Assembly (NCBI GenBank): GCA_910586545.1
Contig: CAJUIQ010000003.1
Coordinates: 1-64,000, forward strand
DNA: 64,000 nt
Source: an uncultured Eubacteriales bacterium
GTDB lineage: Bacteria > Bacillota > Clostridia > Oscillospirales > CAG-272
Direction: 5' to 3'
Shown piece by piece: positions 42,704 to 52,655 of the stretch. The notes beneath the pieces are model-generated. The model was given only the letters and a program-made list of their open reading frames with translations, was not told where the DNA came from and searched no databases. The position numbers were made by a program, and so were the translations under genes. Numbering within the stretch: position 1 is the stretch's first letter; the number at the start of each line of letters is the position of its first letter.

Positions 42704-43702
42704 TTAGAATTTTGTTTGTGCAATTGCGCAAACCAACTCTCGACAAGCCTGTACATCTTTGTAATCCGCCATCTCTACACCGGAATGACAATAACGAAGG
42801 GGAATAGAAACACAGCCGGCTCTGCAGCCGGCACCGGCCAACTGTAGGGCGGCGGTGTCAGATCCGCCCACCGTTAAAATCTCCTTTTGAACGGGGATTG
42901 CGTGCGCGAAAGCAATGCTTGCCATTTTCTCTGCAAGGAACCCATCGCAGATTACACTTTTATCTTTCAATTTTATAGCCGCGCCTTTTCCAAGAGAAAC
43001 GGCCATGGGTTTTGCCCCTTTCGTATCTCCCGTCATAGTCACGTCCACCGCAATTCCAAAATCCGGTTCCACATAAGAAGCCGCTGTCCGCGCCCCTCGC
43101 AAGCCAACCTCCTCCTGTACGGAGAAAACAAATGTGATATCGTTCTGAAAAGATGCCGCCTCCCGAGCCGCGGACATCAAAATTGCGCATCCCAGTTTAT
43201 CATCCAGCGGGCGGCCGCAGATTCTACTCCCCGCCAGAGAAAACAGCCGGCTTTCCAAAGCAAAGCAGTCTCCCACACTAACAAGGCGCGCTGCGGCGTC
43301 TCGGCTTTTCGCGCCGATATCCACCACAAAAGCGTCCCCTTTATAGTCCTCTGGTTTTACGCCTTCTTCAGGAATGAGCACCCCAAACCGACCGTCTTCA
43401 AATACTACCTTAGAATAGGCAGCCGCGTGAAAATCGATTCCCCCAACAGGGGCGCACCGGAGAAAGCCGTCTTCTTCAATAAAGGTGACAATAAAACCGA
43501 TTTCATCCATATGGGCGCAAAACAAAAGTTTCTTGCCCTCTCCCCTTTTGCGGCAGATTATATTCCCTAATGCGTCGGTCTCCACCGTATCAAAATAAGA
43601 CCGCATCTCCTGAGCAATATACTTTCCAAGACATGCTTCTCTACCGGATACGGAAGGAATCTGCAGCAGTTTTTTTAAAATTGTACGCATTGTAGTCTCC
43701 AT
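42704..43702 (-). CDS. M42 family aminopeptidase (1)
   Basis: Metalloaminopeptidase of 332 residues of the M42 (glutamyl/deblocking aminopeptidase) family, usually a dodecameric cytosolic shell. Two-metal ligands and catalytic acids are present: HMDEIGF (His ligand near 64), LDDKLGCAI (about 162-170), QEEVGLRGA (catalytic Glu pair), DVTMTGD and the C-terminal HSGVEM. It closes a set of three tandem paralogues, 85 bp after the second with a hairpin between. The three share motifs but differ in the acid pair and second metal site. Substrates unknown; likely degradation of peptides for amino acids or wall peptides, given murD nearby. Confidence 0.93.
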   Translation of the reverse strand: METTMRTILKKLLQIPSVSGREACLGKYIAQEMRSYFDTVETDALGNIICRKRGEGKKLLFCAHMDEIGFIVTFIEEDGFLRCAPVGGIDFHAAAYSKVVFEDGRFGVLIPEEGVKPEDYKGDAFVVDIGAKSRDAAARLVSVGDCFALESRLFSLAGSRICGRPLDDKLGCAILMSAAREAASFQNDITFVFSVQEEVGLRGARTAASYVEPDFGIAVDVTMTGDTKGAKPMAVSLGKGAAIKLKDKSVICDGFLAEKMASIAFAHAIPVQKEILTVGGSDTAALQLAGAGCRAGCVSIPLRYCHSGVEMADYKDVQACRELVCAIAQTKF

Positions 43703-43736
43703 GCTTTCTTAGGTTTTGTGCTTTCGCGCAAAGCCA

Positions 43737-43783
43737 GCGTGAAAAAAGTGTACTTACAACTTCGTATGTTGTATTTTTCACGC
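43737..43783 (-). terminator. Two-tier hairpin between M42 genes 2 and 1
   Basis: GCGTGAAAAA (43737-43746) pairs with TTTTTCACGC (43774-43783); inside, TACAAC (43755-43760) pairs with GTTGTA (43768-43773). It lies between the stop of the upstream peptidase and the start of the next one. It may be an attenuator or a processing site. Confidence 0.6.
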
Positions 43784-43787
43784 AATC

Positions 43788-44882
43788 CTATTTATCTCCG
43801 TTATACAAACGGCTGATCACAGCCATCAACAGCTGTTCGATAGACGCTATATCTTTTTTTGCCACTACATTGGAAGCCGTATGAATATACCGGGCAGGCG
43901 CACTAATCGCAGCGCACCGCACGCCCGTTCGGGACTTATGGATGTGGGCCGCGTCATTGCCGCCGGATACATATTGCTTGATCTGACAAGGAATGCTTTC
44001 TGCCCTTGCCGTCTCTAAAATCCAATCGGTAAAGGGGCGGTCATAAATGGTGCTTCTATCCATAAGGGACAGGGCACCGCCCATGCCCAAACGGGCCACC
44101 TGCCGGTATTCCGGAGTACCGGAAATATCTCCCGCGGCTGTGGCTTCCAGAATAATAGCGTAATCCGGATCAATTCTGTACGCCGCCGTGCGTGCTCCGG
44201 AAATGCCAAGCTCCTCGCGACAGGTGAAGGCAAAATACAAATCGCAGGCTGGACGGCTTCCCATCTCATATACACGCCGCATGATACTACATAAAATGGC
44301 GCAGCCTAATCGGTCGTCCAAGGCTTTGCCCTTAATATACCCGCCGTCCCTGCCAAAGAATACAAAATCACTTTCAAAGGTGCCGAAATCTCCAGCGTGA
44401 ACCACTTCTTCCGCCGCCTCTCGGCTTCCCGCGCCAATATCCACATACAACTCGTCTATATCCAGCGCATTGCCTCGGTCTGCACTTTTCACAAGGTGCA
44501 GGGGTTTTACGCCAAACACACCCCGTACCTGAAACGCAGCATTCCCCACCAGAACACGCCGCCCGGCCAGCACCCGGGTGTCGTTGCCGCACATGGAGGC
44601 AATTTTCAAAAGTCCCTCCTCCGTAATGGAGCGGATCATAAACCCTACTTCATCCATATGGCAGGACAGCATCAGCCGACGGGGCGATACCGTGTCTGCT
44701 TCCAATACGCCCGTTCCACGAATCCGCGCCAACACACCGCCCATGGGATCCGGCAAAAGCTCGTCGCAATACATGGCGATGCGGGAACGGATTATATCCG
44801 CAACCGCATCCTCACAGCCGGAGGGACCAAACGCGCAGGACAGTTCTTCCAGCAGGGACAAGGTTGTCCAATCTTGTTTCAT
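43788..44882 (-). CDS. M42 family aminopeptidase (2)
   Basis: Second M42 peptidase, 364 residues. Motifs: SCHMDEVGFMI (about 70-80), ALDDRLGCAIL (about 182-192), REELGISGART with the Glu pair, ILEATAAGD in the place of the usual Asp-x-T motif (Glu in place of Asp) and YIHTASNV near the C-terminus with the last His ligand. Its ATG overlaps the stop of the upstream paralogue by four bases (ATGA), so the two are co-translated. The Asp-to-Glu change at the metal site is seen in some M42 members and is expected to be functional. Paralogues 1 and 3 flank it; they may form mixed shells with different specificities. Confidence 0.92.
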   Translation of the reverse strand: MKQDWTTLSLLEELSCAFGPSGCEDAVADIIRSRIAMYCDELLPDPMGGVLARIRGTGVLEADTVSPRRLMLSCHMDEVGFMIRSITEEGLLKIASMCGNDTRVLAGRRVLVGNAAFQVRGVFGVKPLHLVKSADRGNALDIDELYVDIGAGSREAAEEVVHAGDFGTFESDFVFFGRDGGYIKGKALDDRLGCAILCSIMRRVYEMGSRPACDLYFAFTCREELGISGARTAAYRIDPDYAIILEATAAGDISGTPEYRQVARLGMGGALSLMDRSTIYDRPFTDWILETARAESIPCQIKQYVSGGNDAAHIHKSRTGVRCAAISAPARYIHTASNVVAKKDIASIEQLLMAVISRLYNGDK

Positions 44883-45919
44883 GACTGCAGCCCTCCCTCT
44901 TTCGCGGCGGCGGCAAACAACGCAGCCGCCGCTTCTATATCTACAGTATCCACCGTCTCATTATAGGTATGCATGGAGGTAATCGGCACGCTAACTACCG
45001 CCGTTGGGATACCCGCTCCCACAAGTGAAAGCATCGTCGCATTGGTTCCGGTGTCGCAGGCATCCACGCAGGTCTGACAAGGAATCTCCCGCTGCTGACA
45101 CAGCTGCAGGAGCCGCTCCGTCAGTTTGCGATCCGTCACTGCGGAAAGAGACAGTACTGGCCCGCCTCCCATTTTTCCGCTTTCATCCTCCCCAACACCG
45201 GGGGCAGCCGCAAAGGTAACATCCGTCACAATAGCCGCATCCGGTCGGATACGATACGCTGCGGCGCTACAGCCTGACGCCATACCTGCCTCTTCTCGGG
45301 CTGACAGGGTGACGTACAGATCCCATGCCATATTTTCCCTGTCCGCCATAGCGGCTCCCAGAACCGCCGCGGCGCAACAAGCCTTATTATCCATACTGCG
45401 CCCACAGATTCTGGAACCTAAGAGAGACGCGGTTTTTTCATAAAAGCCTACCGGGGTGCCGACATCTACCAGCGCGCGCAGAGTTTCTCCATCATATCCG
45501 GTGTCAATCAGCAGATCCTCGATTGCAGGGGCCGTCTTATGATCTCCTGCCTTTTGCAGATGCGGCGGCACTGCTCCGATCACGCCATACAGCGTCTCCT
45601 TCCCGTAAATCAGCACTTCCGCCGCCGGCAGGATACGCCGATCCAGCCCGCCGATAGAGACGACTCGAAGAAATCCTTCTTCCGTAATATCGCGCACCAT
45701 CATGCCGATTTCATCAAAGTGGGCGTCCAAAAGCAGCTTTGGCGCGCCCTGCCTTCCACAACGCCGGACAAAAACATGAGTTCCGGAGGGATCCGGAATA
45801 TATTCGTCAAAATAAGGCTGCAGGATATTACAAAGCGCCTCCCGTCCCCGCTCCTCCTGTCCGGATACGGACATAATAGAAGCCAAAGACGCTACCAATT
45901 CTTTGGTATCAGGATACAT
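44879..45919 (-). CDS. M42 family aminopeptidase (3)
   Basis: Third M42 peptidase, 346 residues. Motifs: DAHFDEIGMMV (His ligand near 64-66), SMDNKACCAA (the DD pair is DN, as in several M42 enzymes), REEAGMASG, VTDVTFAAAPG and SMHTYNET. A start 6 codons upstream is possible, but GGAG stands 6 bases before the ATG at 45919, which also falls just after the murD stop. The Cys-rich active-site neighbourhood differs most from the other two, so it may have another specificity. It follows murD directly and overlaps the second peptidase gene by four bases. Confidence 0.9.
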   Translation of the reverse strand: MYPDTKELVASLASIMSVSGQEERGREALCNILQPYFDEYIPDPSGTHVFVRRCGRQGAPKLLLDAHFDEIGMMVRDITEEGFLRVVSIGGLDRRILPAAEVLIYGKETLYGVIGAVPPHLQKAGDHKTAPAIEDLLIDTGYDGETLRALVDVGTPVGFYEKTASLLGSRICGRSMDNKACCAAAVLGAAMADRENMAWDLYVTLSAREEAGMASGCSAAAYRIRPDAAIVTDVTFAAAPGVGEDESGKMGGGPVLSLSAVTDRKLTERLLQLCQQREIPCQTCVDACDTGTNATMLSLVGAGIPTAVVSVPITSMHTYNETVDTVDIEAAAALFAAAAKEGGLQS

Positions 45920-45933
45920 CATATACTCCAATC

Positions 45934-46923
45934 TCAAAGAGAATTTATAATTTCACAAAAACGCTCCCCGCGTTTTTCAAAGTTTGCAAACGCATCAAAG
46001 CTTGCACAGGCCGGAGACAGCAGCACGGCGTCGCCGGTTTTGGCGCTGCCTACCGCAGTATGCACCGCATCTGTAAAGTCCGGTTCGCAGAGCAGTTCTA
46101 TCCCACTGTTTGCAAATCCAGGCTCTTCCAGAATCGCCTTTTTTATTTTCTCCATGGTTGCGCCTGTCAATACAACCGTTTTTACATTTCCATGGGAAAT
46201 CAGCGCTTTTGCTAAAGGAGCAAAAGGAATATCCTTATCATAGCCGCCGCAGATAATGCGGATGGGACAGGTATGTGCGGAAATTGCCGCCGCTGTTCTG
46301 GTAGGTGAGGAATCAATGGAGGAATTGTAATACCGCACCCCATCCAGTTCCCGTACCAGCTCCATCCGATGCCGCACACCGCCAAAGGTTCCTGCCACAA
46401 ACTTCGCCGCTGAGGCCAAAACAGACGGGGCGCTGTTGGTAAGTGCCCAAACTGCCGCCACCGCTGTAGAATAATTCTCCAAGTTATGGGCGCCGGGGAG
46501 TAAAATCACATCTGCGTCGAACAGGGCGTGCTCCTTTCCCGCTTCGCTGTCATACAAGGTAACCCAGCCGTCCTTGGGATATACGCCCCCTGCCTGACTT
46601 TTCAAAAACGTGTGTGGGATGGGACTGCGCGAAAACCATACTACTGGCGCGCCGCATCCCGCGCCTAAGGTACGGCACACACTGTCGTCGTAGTTCAGCA
46701 CTGCTCTGCTGCAGCCAGCGAGAATCTTTGCCTTGGCCGCGATATACTCCTCCATACCGGTATGCCAATTTAAGTGGTTAGGAGTTACATTTTTAATGAC
46801 GGCTACCGTCGGCGGCACACTGATGCTCATTAGCTGAAAGCTGGACAACTCTGCCGCCACCGCATCTTCAGATGCCATTTCGTTGATCCGATGCAGCAGC
46901 GGTTCTCCAATATTTCCGCCCAA
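45934..46923 (-). pseudogene. murD: murD, C-terminal part after an apparent frameshift
   Basis: Second part of UDP-N-acetylmuramoyl-L-alanine:D-glutamate ligase, in the frame after the break. It picks up at GGNIGEPLL, the sequence that follows the ATP-binding domain start in MurD, and continues with ELSSFQLMS, VTPNHLNWH (catalytic region), ENYSTAVAAVWAL, YYNSSIDSSPTRTAAAIS and the C-terminal Rossmann domain ending EIINSL. Read with the preceding 46924-47356 segment and one base removed, it gives a continuous 473-residue protein, the normal MurD length. So either it is a pseudogene, or the assembly has one extra G in a G4 run (46942-46945). murD is essential, which favours an assembly or sequencing error, unless another copy exists. 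Confidence 0.9.
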
Positions 46924-47356
46924 AAAGACTTTCCTGCTTGCGGGGCTTCTCCAAAATCTTACTGATCAGCGTCGTGGTGGTGCTTTTACCGTCGCTTCCT
47001 GTCACTCCGACCACTGGACAGGGCGCGTGCTCCAGGAACATCTCCATTTCCGAAGTAATTACACAACCACCATCCTTTGCCTGCAAAAGCTGCGGCAGAT
47101 CCGGCCGAAATCCTGGAGAGCGGAACAGATAATCTCCCTTTATATTTTCCAAATAATCCTCACCCAGAATCATTTGAGCACCCATGTCCTGCAGACGCGC
47201 ACCGGCTTCTCCCAGCGCCTCTATACTTTTGCGGTCTCGGACAATCAGATGGGCGCCAGCCTTTATAAGTACCTCTGCCAAGGGCATATTGGACACGCCG
47301 GCGCCAAGCAATGTCACTGTTTTCCCTGCAAACATTTTTTGAAAATCAAAGCACAT
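46868..47356 (-). pseudogene. murD: murD, N-terminal part before the apparent frameshift
   Basis: N-terminal part of MurD, which adds D-glutamate to UDP-MurNAc-L-Ala in peptidoglycan precursor synthesis. The UDP-binding domain begins CFDFQKMFAGKTVTLLGAGVSN; the P-loop is GVTGSDGKSTTTTL (about 112-125). From there the reading frame goes on into a non-MurD tail (KPRKQESLFGRKY...) and stops at 46868. The start ATG at 47356 has GGAGG 7 bases before it and was preferred to an earlier ATG. Promoter at 47392-47420 reads into it and the three peptidases. Residues after about 138 in this frame are not part of the real protein. Confidence 0.9.
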
Positions 47357-47391
47357 ATGGATCCCTCCGATATACAAAGCGTTTCTTCATC

Positions 47392-47420
47392 ATTATATAC
47401 CGACTTTGAAAAATATGCAA
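47392..47420 (-). promoter_or_regulatory. Promoter of the murD-M42 operon
   Basis: On the minus strand: TTGCAT (47420-47415), 17 bases, TATAAT (47397-47392). It faces away from the promoter at 47449. Confidence 0.7.
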
Positions 47421-47448
47421 CCAAGTCCCGCAACTTAACTGGTTTATC

Positions 47449-47477
47449 TTTACAAAGCCAAAAAAATTTGGTACAAT
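47449..47477 (+). promoter_or_regulatory. Promoter of the DUF2232-gdpP-rplI-dnaB operon
   Basis: TTTACA (47449-47454), 17 bases, TACAAT (47472-47477), with TGG before the -10 (extended). Confidence 0.65.
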
Positions 47478-47537
47478 AGTTTATCTATTATCTTACTGTG
47501 CAATCCTAATTTAAGCATGCGAAAGGAGGCGGCACAC

Positions 47538-48587
47538 TTGGAAACGCAAAAATTTTCGCTGTGGAAAAAGAGGCATACCCTCCCCACAATCCCCAAAAAG
47601 GCAGCCATAACGCTTTTGCTGCTGATTATCGCAGCCGCTCTCCTACTGCCGGGAGGCGTCTTTGGAGTGTTCTACGTAACGGTAGCAGGCGCTCTGCTGG
47701 CAATGCTGCTCACAGCCGACCGCAGCCTGCTTTGGCTTTTGTCCATCCCAGGCGTAGGCGTCATGGCATATCTGACGCACGCGCTGTTTGCAGCAGAAGG
47801 GATAAGCGCCCTCTGGAGTTTTGCCGCGTTTTTGTTTATCCCCATCGGTATGGCGCTTGCCGCCTGTATCTATAACCGGCAAAACCTAACTACAACCGTA
47901 GCCGTTCTCGCTGTAGTATTCGGAATCATTCTGTTCTCTCTAGCGGCGCTGCAGCTGCAAATGCAATACGGCGATATCCGTGAAGGCTTTGCAGTTCTGC
48001 GCGACCAGCTCCAGAACGGACTGACAAGTGTGCTCACCTCTATCGGACTGCCCGGCGAAGACGGCATCATGTATGTATATACAGAAAAGGAAGTACAGGG
48101 CATCGTTCAATCTATGATTCTGCTTCTCCCCGCAATGGCTGCGCTCACATGTCAACTTTTTGCATATCTTACTGCTAAAATATATCGGCTACTTGCGCTG
48201 GCATTTGGAGCAGACTTTCTCTTTGCAAGAGACAAATGGCCCCTGACTGCCAGTATTCCTGCCTACATCATATTTGTTATCAGTTACTTTTTTACAGTGT
48301 TTTCCTCTGAATCTTCTGTGATCAGTTACGCGGCTGTCAACCTTTTATATATTTTTCTGCCAATCACCTCCGCGGGAGGATTTCACGGGCTATTTCTCAC
48401 AGGCAGAAGCAGTTCCGATAAAAGACGTACAAAAAGCCGCATTCCGCTAATTGTTTTGTGCGCGGTGCTTTTTATGCTGTCGCCGGTTTCTTTGTTTATT
48501 CTTTTGTCTTTTTGGGGTGCAATCCGTACGTTAGGCGCCGCCCTGCGTAATTGGCTGATGAAGCGTGGAAGTTCCGACTCTGAATAG
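47538..48587 (+). CDS. DUF2232 (YybS-like) membrane protein
   Basis: Membrane protein of 349 residues with about eight to nine hydrophobic segments, of the YybS family (DUF2232), always found before gdpP in Firmicutes. It may be an ion or solute carrier, but this is not shown. The start is TTG at 47538, with AAAGGAGG 8 bases upstream; an ATG seven codons earlier would place the ribosome site inside the gene. The order DUF2232-gdpP-rplI-dnaB matches Bacillus (yybS-yybT-rplI-dnaC). Distance to gdpP is 20 bp. C-terminal residues are basic and cytoplasmic (SSDKRRTKSRIP). Confidence 0.88.
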   Translation: METQKFSLWKKRHTLPTIPKKAAITLLLLIIAAALLLPGGVFGVFYVTVAGALLAMLLTADRSLLWLLSIPGVGVMAYLTHALFAAEGISALWSFAAFLFIPIGMALAACIYNRQNLTTTVAVLAVVFGIILFSLAALQLQMQYGDIREGFAVLRDQLQNGLTSVLTSIGLPGEDGIMYVYTEKEVQGIVQSMILLLPAMAALTCQLFAYLTAKIYRLLALAFGADFLFARDKWPLTASIPAYIIFVISYFFTVFSSESSVISYAAVNLLYIFLPITSAGGFHGLFLTGRSSSDKRRTKSRIPLIVLCAVLFMLSPVSLFILLSFWGAIRTLGAALRNWLMKRGSSDSE

Positions 48588-48607
48588 AAAGGAAGGCTTA
48601 TCTATAT

Positions 48608-50647
48608 ATGAAAATCCGGCATTCCTACAAATTTAGTCTTGCGGACATGCTTTTCTGCAGCATATTCGCACTTGTTATTATAGCAGCGCAGGCACTGCTG
48701 ACCGCATTTTTTGGAAAAGCTCTTCCCACAGGAATCTTTCTGCTGGCAATATATGCGGCAGGTGTGTTTATCTTTCTCTATCTGCGTCGTAGGCCCTCCG
48801 AAACGCTGGGCAAAGACAATTCTCTTTCGAAAGTTGCCAGCGTTCTTTCCGACGCCGTCATTCAAATGGATATTCCAGTGGTAATCTGTCCCGCCAATGC
48901 GGACCGAATCATCTGGCACAACAAGGCGGCCGAATATCTCTTTGCAAACACCAAACAGGAAACCCACTTTGGTCAGCTGTTTTTTCATGTGCCAGAACCG
49001 AACGATGGAGGCGGAGAGCGGCGGCTTACCTGTAAAAACCAGATTTTTCAACCCAGCAGCGTCACCGCTGAGGGCAAGGACGGAAAGCTTTATCGAATTA
49101 CTATTCTACACGATATTACCCTCCAAGCTGCCGCTGAAGCGGCAATGCGCGGAAAAGAATGCGCCGTAGGATATGTTATGGTGGACAATCTGGACGAACT
49201 GCTCAATTATGAACAAGAGGATTATCGAAACGCTTCCGGTAAAACAGAACAGCTGCTGCGCAGCTGGGCCGGATCAGCCGGCGGTGTGCTGAAGGAATAC
49301 CAGCAGGACCGATACATCTTTTTATTTGAAAAATCACATCTTCAGTCCTTTATGGAGTCTGGTTTTTCCATTTTGGATGACATTCGAGACATTCGGATTG
49401 GCGAATCCAGCATTTCCGTAACCGTTTCTATGGGAGTCTGCGCCGTAGGCGCCACCCTTGCGGAAAAAGAAAAAAACGCCCAGATTGCCCTGGACACAGC
49501 GCTGCAGCGCGGCGGTGACCAGGTTGTCGTTCGTGGAGACGGTACACTGGACGTCTATGGCGGAAGAACCAAGCTTCCGCAAAAGCGGACGAAGGTGCGG
49601 GCCAGAGTCATTGCCAATGAGCTTATCTCCCGCATTTCTATCTCCTCTAATGTGCTCATTATGGCTCACAAATATGCAGATTTTGACGCTTTCGGAGCCT
49701 CTGTAGGTCTCGCCCGAATTGCTTTGTTCTGCGGCGTTCCGGTAAATATCGTTACTGACCCTGACGACACCAATTTGGACCGCTGCCGCGAATGGCTTGC
49801 ACAGGAGAATGAATACAGCAGTATGTTTGTCAGCCCCCAAGAGGCACTGGATTTTGTCCGGTCAGACACATTGCTGATTATTACAGATGTAAATAATCCA
49901 TCCCAGTTTGAGTCCCCAGTTTTAGCGGAGCACTGCAAAAATATTGTAATCATCGACCACCACCGAAAAACCATTGATTTTGACCATCCTCTGCTGATCA
50001 CCTATATTGAACCATCAGCGGCGGCGGCAAGCGAACTGGTAGCCGAAATGCTGGAGCAGATTCTGCCCGGCGACATGCTGTTGGCCCATGAGGCGGATCT
50101 GTTGCTGGCAGGCATTCTTTTAGACACAAATCACTTCACGAAAAACACCGGCACGCGTACCTTTTCCGCTGCATTGTATTTGCGTGGCAGGGGAGCGGAT
50201 GTAAGCGAAGTTCAGGAATTTTTCAAAACAGAGTTGGACGAGTTCCAGCGGGAGCTAAAATTTCATTCCAATGTGGAAATATATAAAGGGATCGCCGCTA
50301 TCGCCTGTGCTAATACAGAATGCACCGTCAAAGACAAAGTGCCGGCTGCAAAGGCGGCAGATCGACTTCTCACAGTCGAAGGGGTTAAGGCGTCTTTTGC
50401 AATTGTTCCAATCGGTGATGAGATTCACATCTCCGCTCGCTCCTTAGGCACCATCAACGTACAGCTGATCTTGGAGGAGCTGAAAGGTGGTGGACACTTT
50501 GATTCCGCAGGAGCCCGCATGGAAGGGGTGTCTATTTCCGAAACCGTACAGCTATTGAAGGAAGCGCTGGATCGATATTTGAAAAGCGCCGACGCAGAAA
50601 AAGAACCGCTTCAAAGAAGCATACAAACCAATCGCTCATCCATATAA
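48608..50647 (+). CDS. gdpP: Cyclic-di-AMP phosphodiesterase GdpP
   Basis: Membrane enzyme of 679 residues that splits c-di-AMP to pApA and so sets cell-wall and potassium balance. Order: two membrane segments (about 10-60), a PAS-like domain (about 75-165), a degenerate GGDEF domain (about 170-310) with no GGDEF signature, and the DHH/DHHA1 catalytic pair. DHH motifs: [17 protein letters not shown] (about 353-369) and [11 protein letters not shown] (about 447-457); DHHA1: [14 protein letters not shown] near 627-640. The layout is standard. It follows DUF2232 and precedes rplI, as in other Firmicutes. Confidence 0.97.
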   Translation: MKIRHSYKFSLADMLFCSIFALVIIAAQALLTAFFGKALPTGIFLLAIYAAGVFIFLYLRRRPSETLGKDNSLSKVASVLSDAVIQMDIPVVICPANADRIIWHNKAAEYLFANTKQETHFGQLFFHVPEPNDGGGERRLTCKNQIFQPSSVTAEGKDGKLYRITILHDITLQAAAEAAMRGKECAVGYVMVDNLDELLNYEQEDYRNASGKTEQLLRSWAGSAGGVLKEYQQDRYIFLFEKSHLQSFMESGFSILDDIRDIRIGESSISVTVSMGVCAVGATLAEKEKNAQIALDTALQRGGDQVVVRGDGTLDVYGGRTKLPQKRTKVRARVIANELISRISISSNVLIMAHKYADFDAFGASVGLARIALFCGVPVNIVTDPDDTNLDRCREWLAQENEYSSMFVSPQEALDFVRSDTLLIITDVNNPSQFESPVLAEHCKNIVIIDHHRKTIDFDHPLLITYIEPSAAAASELVAEMLEQILPGDMLLAHEADLLLAGILLDTNHFTKNTGTRTFSAALYLRGRGADVSEVQEFFKTELDEFQRELKFHSNVEIYKGIAAIACANTECTVKDKVPAAKAADRLLTVEGVKASFAIVPIGDEIHISARSLGTINVQLILEELKGGGHFDSAGARMEGVSISETVQLLKEALDRYLKSADAEKEPLQRSIQTNRSSI

Positions 50648-50676
50648 GGATATATCAGGAAAGGGAAACAAAAGCT

Positions 50677-51120
50677 ATGAAAGTATTATTACTGGCAGAC
50701 GTAAAAGGAAAAGGAAAGAAAGATCAAATCGTAAACGTATCCGATGGATACGCCCGCAATTTTTTATTCCCCAAAAAGCTTGCAGTAGAAGCTGACGCAA
50801 AGGCACTGGCAGATGCAAAAAACAAGGAAGAGGCAAAGGAATTTAAAATTGAGCAGGATAAAGCGGCAGCCAGGGAGCTGGCTGCAAAGCTTGAAGGTGT
50901 AGTTGTAAAAATCAAAGCCACTGCAGGGGCAGACGGCCGTTTGTACGGAAGTATTACCACCGCGGATATAGCCGCAGCGCTGCAGGAGCAGGCAGGAATT
51001 CAGCTGGATAAACGAAAAATCGTTGCAGACGGTGCAATCAAAGCATACGGTTCCTACTGCCTGACAGTAAAGCTTTATCCCGAAATTCAGGGCAAGCTGA
51101 ATCTGGTAGTTTGCGACTGA
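50677..51120 (+). CDS. rplI: 50S ribosomal protein L9
   Basis: Ribosomal protein bL9, 147 residues: two globular domains joined by a long helix. The family signature is the N-terminal [20 protein letters not shown] (about 10-29), followed by FPKKLAVEA. The connecting Ala/Lys/Glu helix (about 40-75) is intact, and the C-terminal RNA-binding domain ends LNLVVCD. ATG has AGGAAAGGGAAAC before it. It lies between gdpP and dnaB in the conserved cluster. Confidence 0.97.
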   Translation: MKVLLLADVKGKGKKDQIVNVSDGYARNFLFPKKLAVEADAKALADAKNKEEAKEFKIEQDKAAARELAAKLEGVVVKIKATAGADGRLYGSITTADIAAALQEQAGIQLDKRKIVADGAIKAYGSYCLTVKLYPEIQGKLNLVVCD

Positions 51121-51130
51121 GGAAGCGGCT

Positions 51131-52459
51131 GTGAACGTACAACTTGACCGAAAAATGCCCTTTTCTCTGGAGGCGGAGCAGTCTGTACTCGGCTCTATCC
51201 TGATTGATCCCGCTTGCTTGGATACTATTACTTCTATTGTATCCATGGAAGATTTCTATTTGGAAGAGCATCAGAGTATCTATGCCGCTATGCAGGGCAT
51301 GTACTTAAAAAGCAAAAATATCGACGTAGTCACCTTAATCGATGAACTGGTCAAAGAGGGAGTATACGACGACGCTGGAGGGAAAGAGTATATTCGCTTG
51401 ATTGCGGAGACGGTCCCTACCGCAGCCAACGTGAAAGACTACGCAGAAATTGTCCGGGATAAAAGTACGCTGCGTGCGCTGATTGGCGCCTGTGAGGATG
51501 TAACAGAAGCCGCATATACCGAAGAAGAAGAGGTAGAGCGACTGGTGGAAATGGCGGAAAGCAAAATATACGCCATCGCCGAACAGAAGGACAACAAAAA
51601 CTTTGTCCACATCAAAGACGCCCTTCTGCAGGTTTACAATCATCTGCAGCAGCTGATCACAAACAGAGAAGAAACCCAAGGCATGAAAACAGGTTTTTCC
51701 GGACTAGACCGGGTACTGGTGGGGATGGGAAAATCAGACCTGGTGCTGGTAGGCGCGCGCCCTGGTATGGGAAAAACCTCCTTTGCCATGAACGTAGCTG
51801 TGTCCGCCGCAAGGCGCTCAGGAAAAGCCGTATGTGTATTTTCTCTGGAAATGTCTGCGGAACAGCTGGTGACACGGCTTTTGTCCAGTGAAGCCTTAGT
51901 GGACAGCTATCATTTGCGCTCCGGCGAACTTACCGACGAAGACTGGCAGAAACTGGCCCACGCATCTTCTATACTGTCTGATTGTCAAATTCTTATTGAT
52001 GACACAACCGGCATGACGGTAACGGGTATGATGGCCAAGCTGCGCCGGGTGAAAAATCTGGGACTGGTGGTCATCGACTATCTGGGACTGATGCAGTCCG
52101 AACATCGCAACGACAACCGCGTGCAGGAAGTATCGGAAATTTCCCGAAATCTGAAGCTAATGGCAAAGGAATTTGAGGTTCCAGTAATTTGCTGTGCCCA
52201 GTTATCCCGTGGACCGGAATCCAGGACGGATAAACGGCCTATGCTGTCCGACCTGCGTGATTCCGGCGCTATCGAGCAGGACGCGGATATCGTTATGTTC
52301 CTCTACCGGGAAGAATACTATAAGGATAAAGAAAACCCGCAAAATACCGCGGAAGTTATTGTGGCCAAAAACCGCCACGGTTCCACCGGCAAGGTAGAGA
52401 TGGGGTGGCTCGGACAGTATACGAAATTTACCACTATCGATACAGAAGAAAACTATTAA
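51131..52459 (+). CDS. dnaB: Replicative DNA helicase DnaB
   Basis: Hexameric 5'-3' helicase of the replication fork, 442 residues. The N-terminal collar domain (about 1-110) is followed by the RecA-like motor: Walker A GARPGMGKTSFAMN (about 203-216), Walker B LVVIDYLGLMQ (about 305-315), and the late signature SDLRDSGAIEQDADIVMFLY (about 373-392) with the arginine finger region after it. The start is GTG at 51131, 10 bases after the rplI stop with GAGGAAGCG before it. No intein is inserted. It is called dnaC in Bacillus. It ends the operon before a clear terminator. Confidence 0.97.
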   Translation: MNVQLDRKMPFSLEAEQSVLGSILIDPACLDTITSIVSMEDFYLEEHQSIYAAMQGMYLKSKNIDVVTLIDELVKEGVYDDAGGKEYIRLIAETVPTAANVKDYAEIVRDKSTLRALIGACEDVTEAAYTEEEEVERLVEMAESKIYAIAEQKDNKNFVHIKDALLQVYNHLQQLITNREETQGMKTGFSGLDRVLVGMGKSDLVLVGARPGMGKTSFAMNVAVSAARRSGKAVCVFSLEMSAEQLVTRLLSSEALVDSYHLRSGELTDEDWQKLAHASSILSDCQILIDDTTGMTVTGMMAKLRRVKNLGLVVIDYLGLMQSEHRNDNRVQEVSEISRNLKLMAKEFEVPVICCAQLSRGPESRTDKRPMLSDLRDSGAIEQDADIVMFLYREEYYKDKENPQNTAEVIVAKNRHGSTGKVEMGWLGQYTKFTTIDTEENY

Positions 52460-52466
52460 CTTGCGT

Positions 52467-52498
52467 AAAAGAGACGCTCTAAGAAAAGCGTCTCTTTT
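52467..52498 (+). terminator. dnaB terminator
   Basis: AAAAGAGACGCT (52467-52478), 8-base loop, AGCGTCTCTTTT (52487-52498): a 12-bp stem with TTTT and GTTTTG after it. Confidence 0.88.
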
Positions 52499-52655
52499 GT
52501 TTTGCCTGTCTCAAAGCAGTTCTCCGGCTATTCTTTTGATACAAAAATAGAAGCAGGGGGTTCGATTTGTATAGAAGCTGCTATTACATTCATTTTTCGT
52601 TTACAACTCTATCGCAGTTTTTTTACATGGTTGCCTTATTTTTTTTGAAAAATTA

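Noticed and set aside
46868..47356. Programmed frameshifting in murD
   Set aside because: The site is a short C4 run in the mRNA without a heptameric slippery sequence followed by a pseudoknot that I can recognise; an extra base from sequencing or a mutation is simpler.
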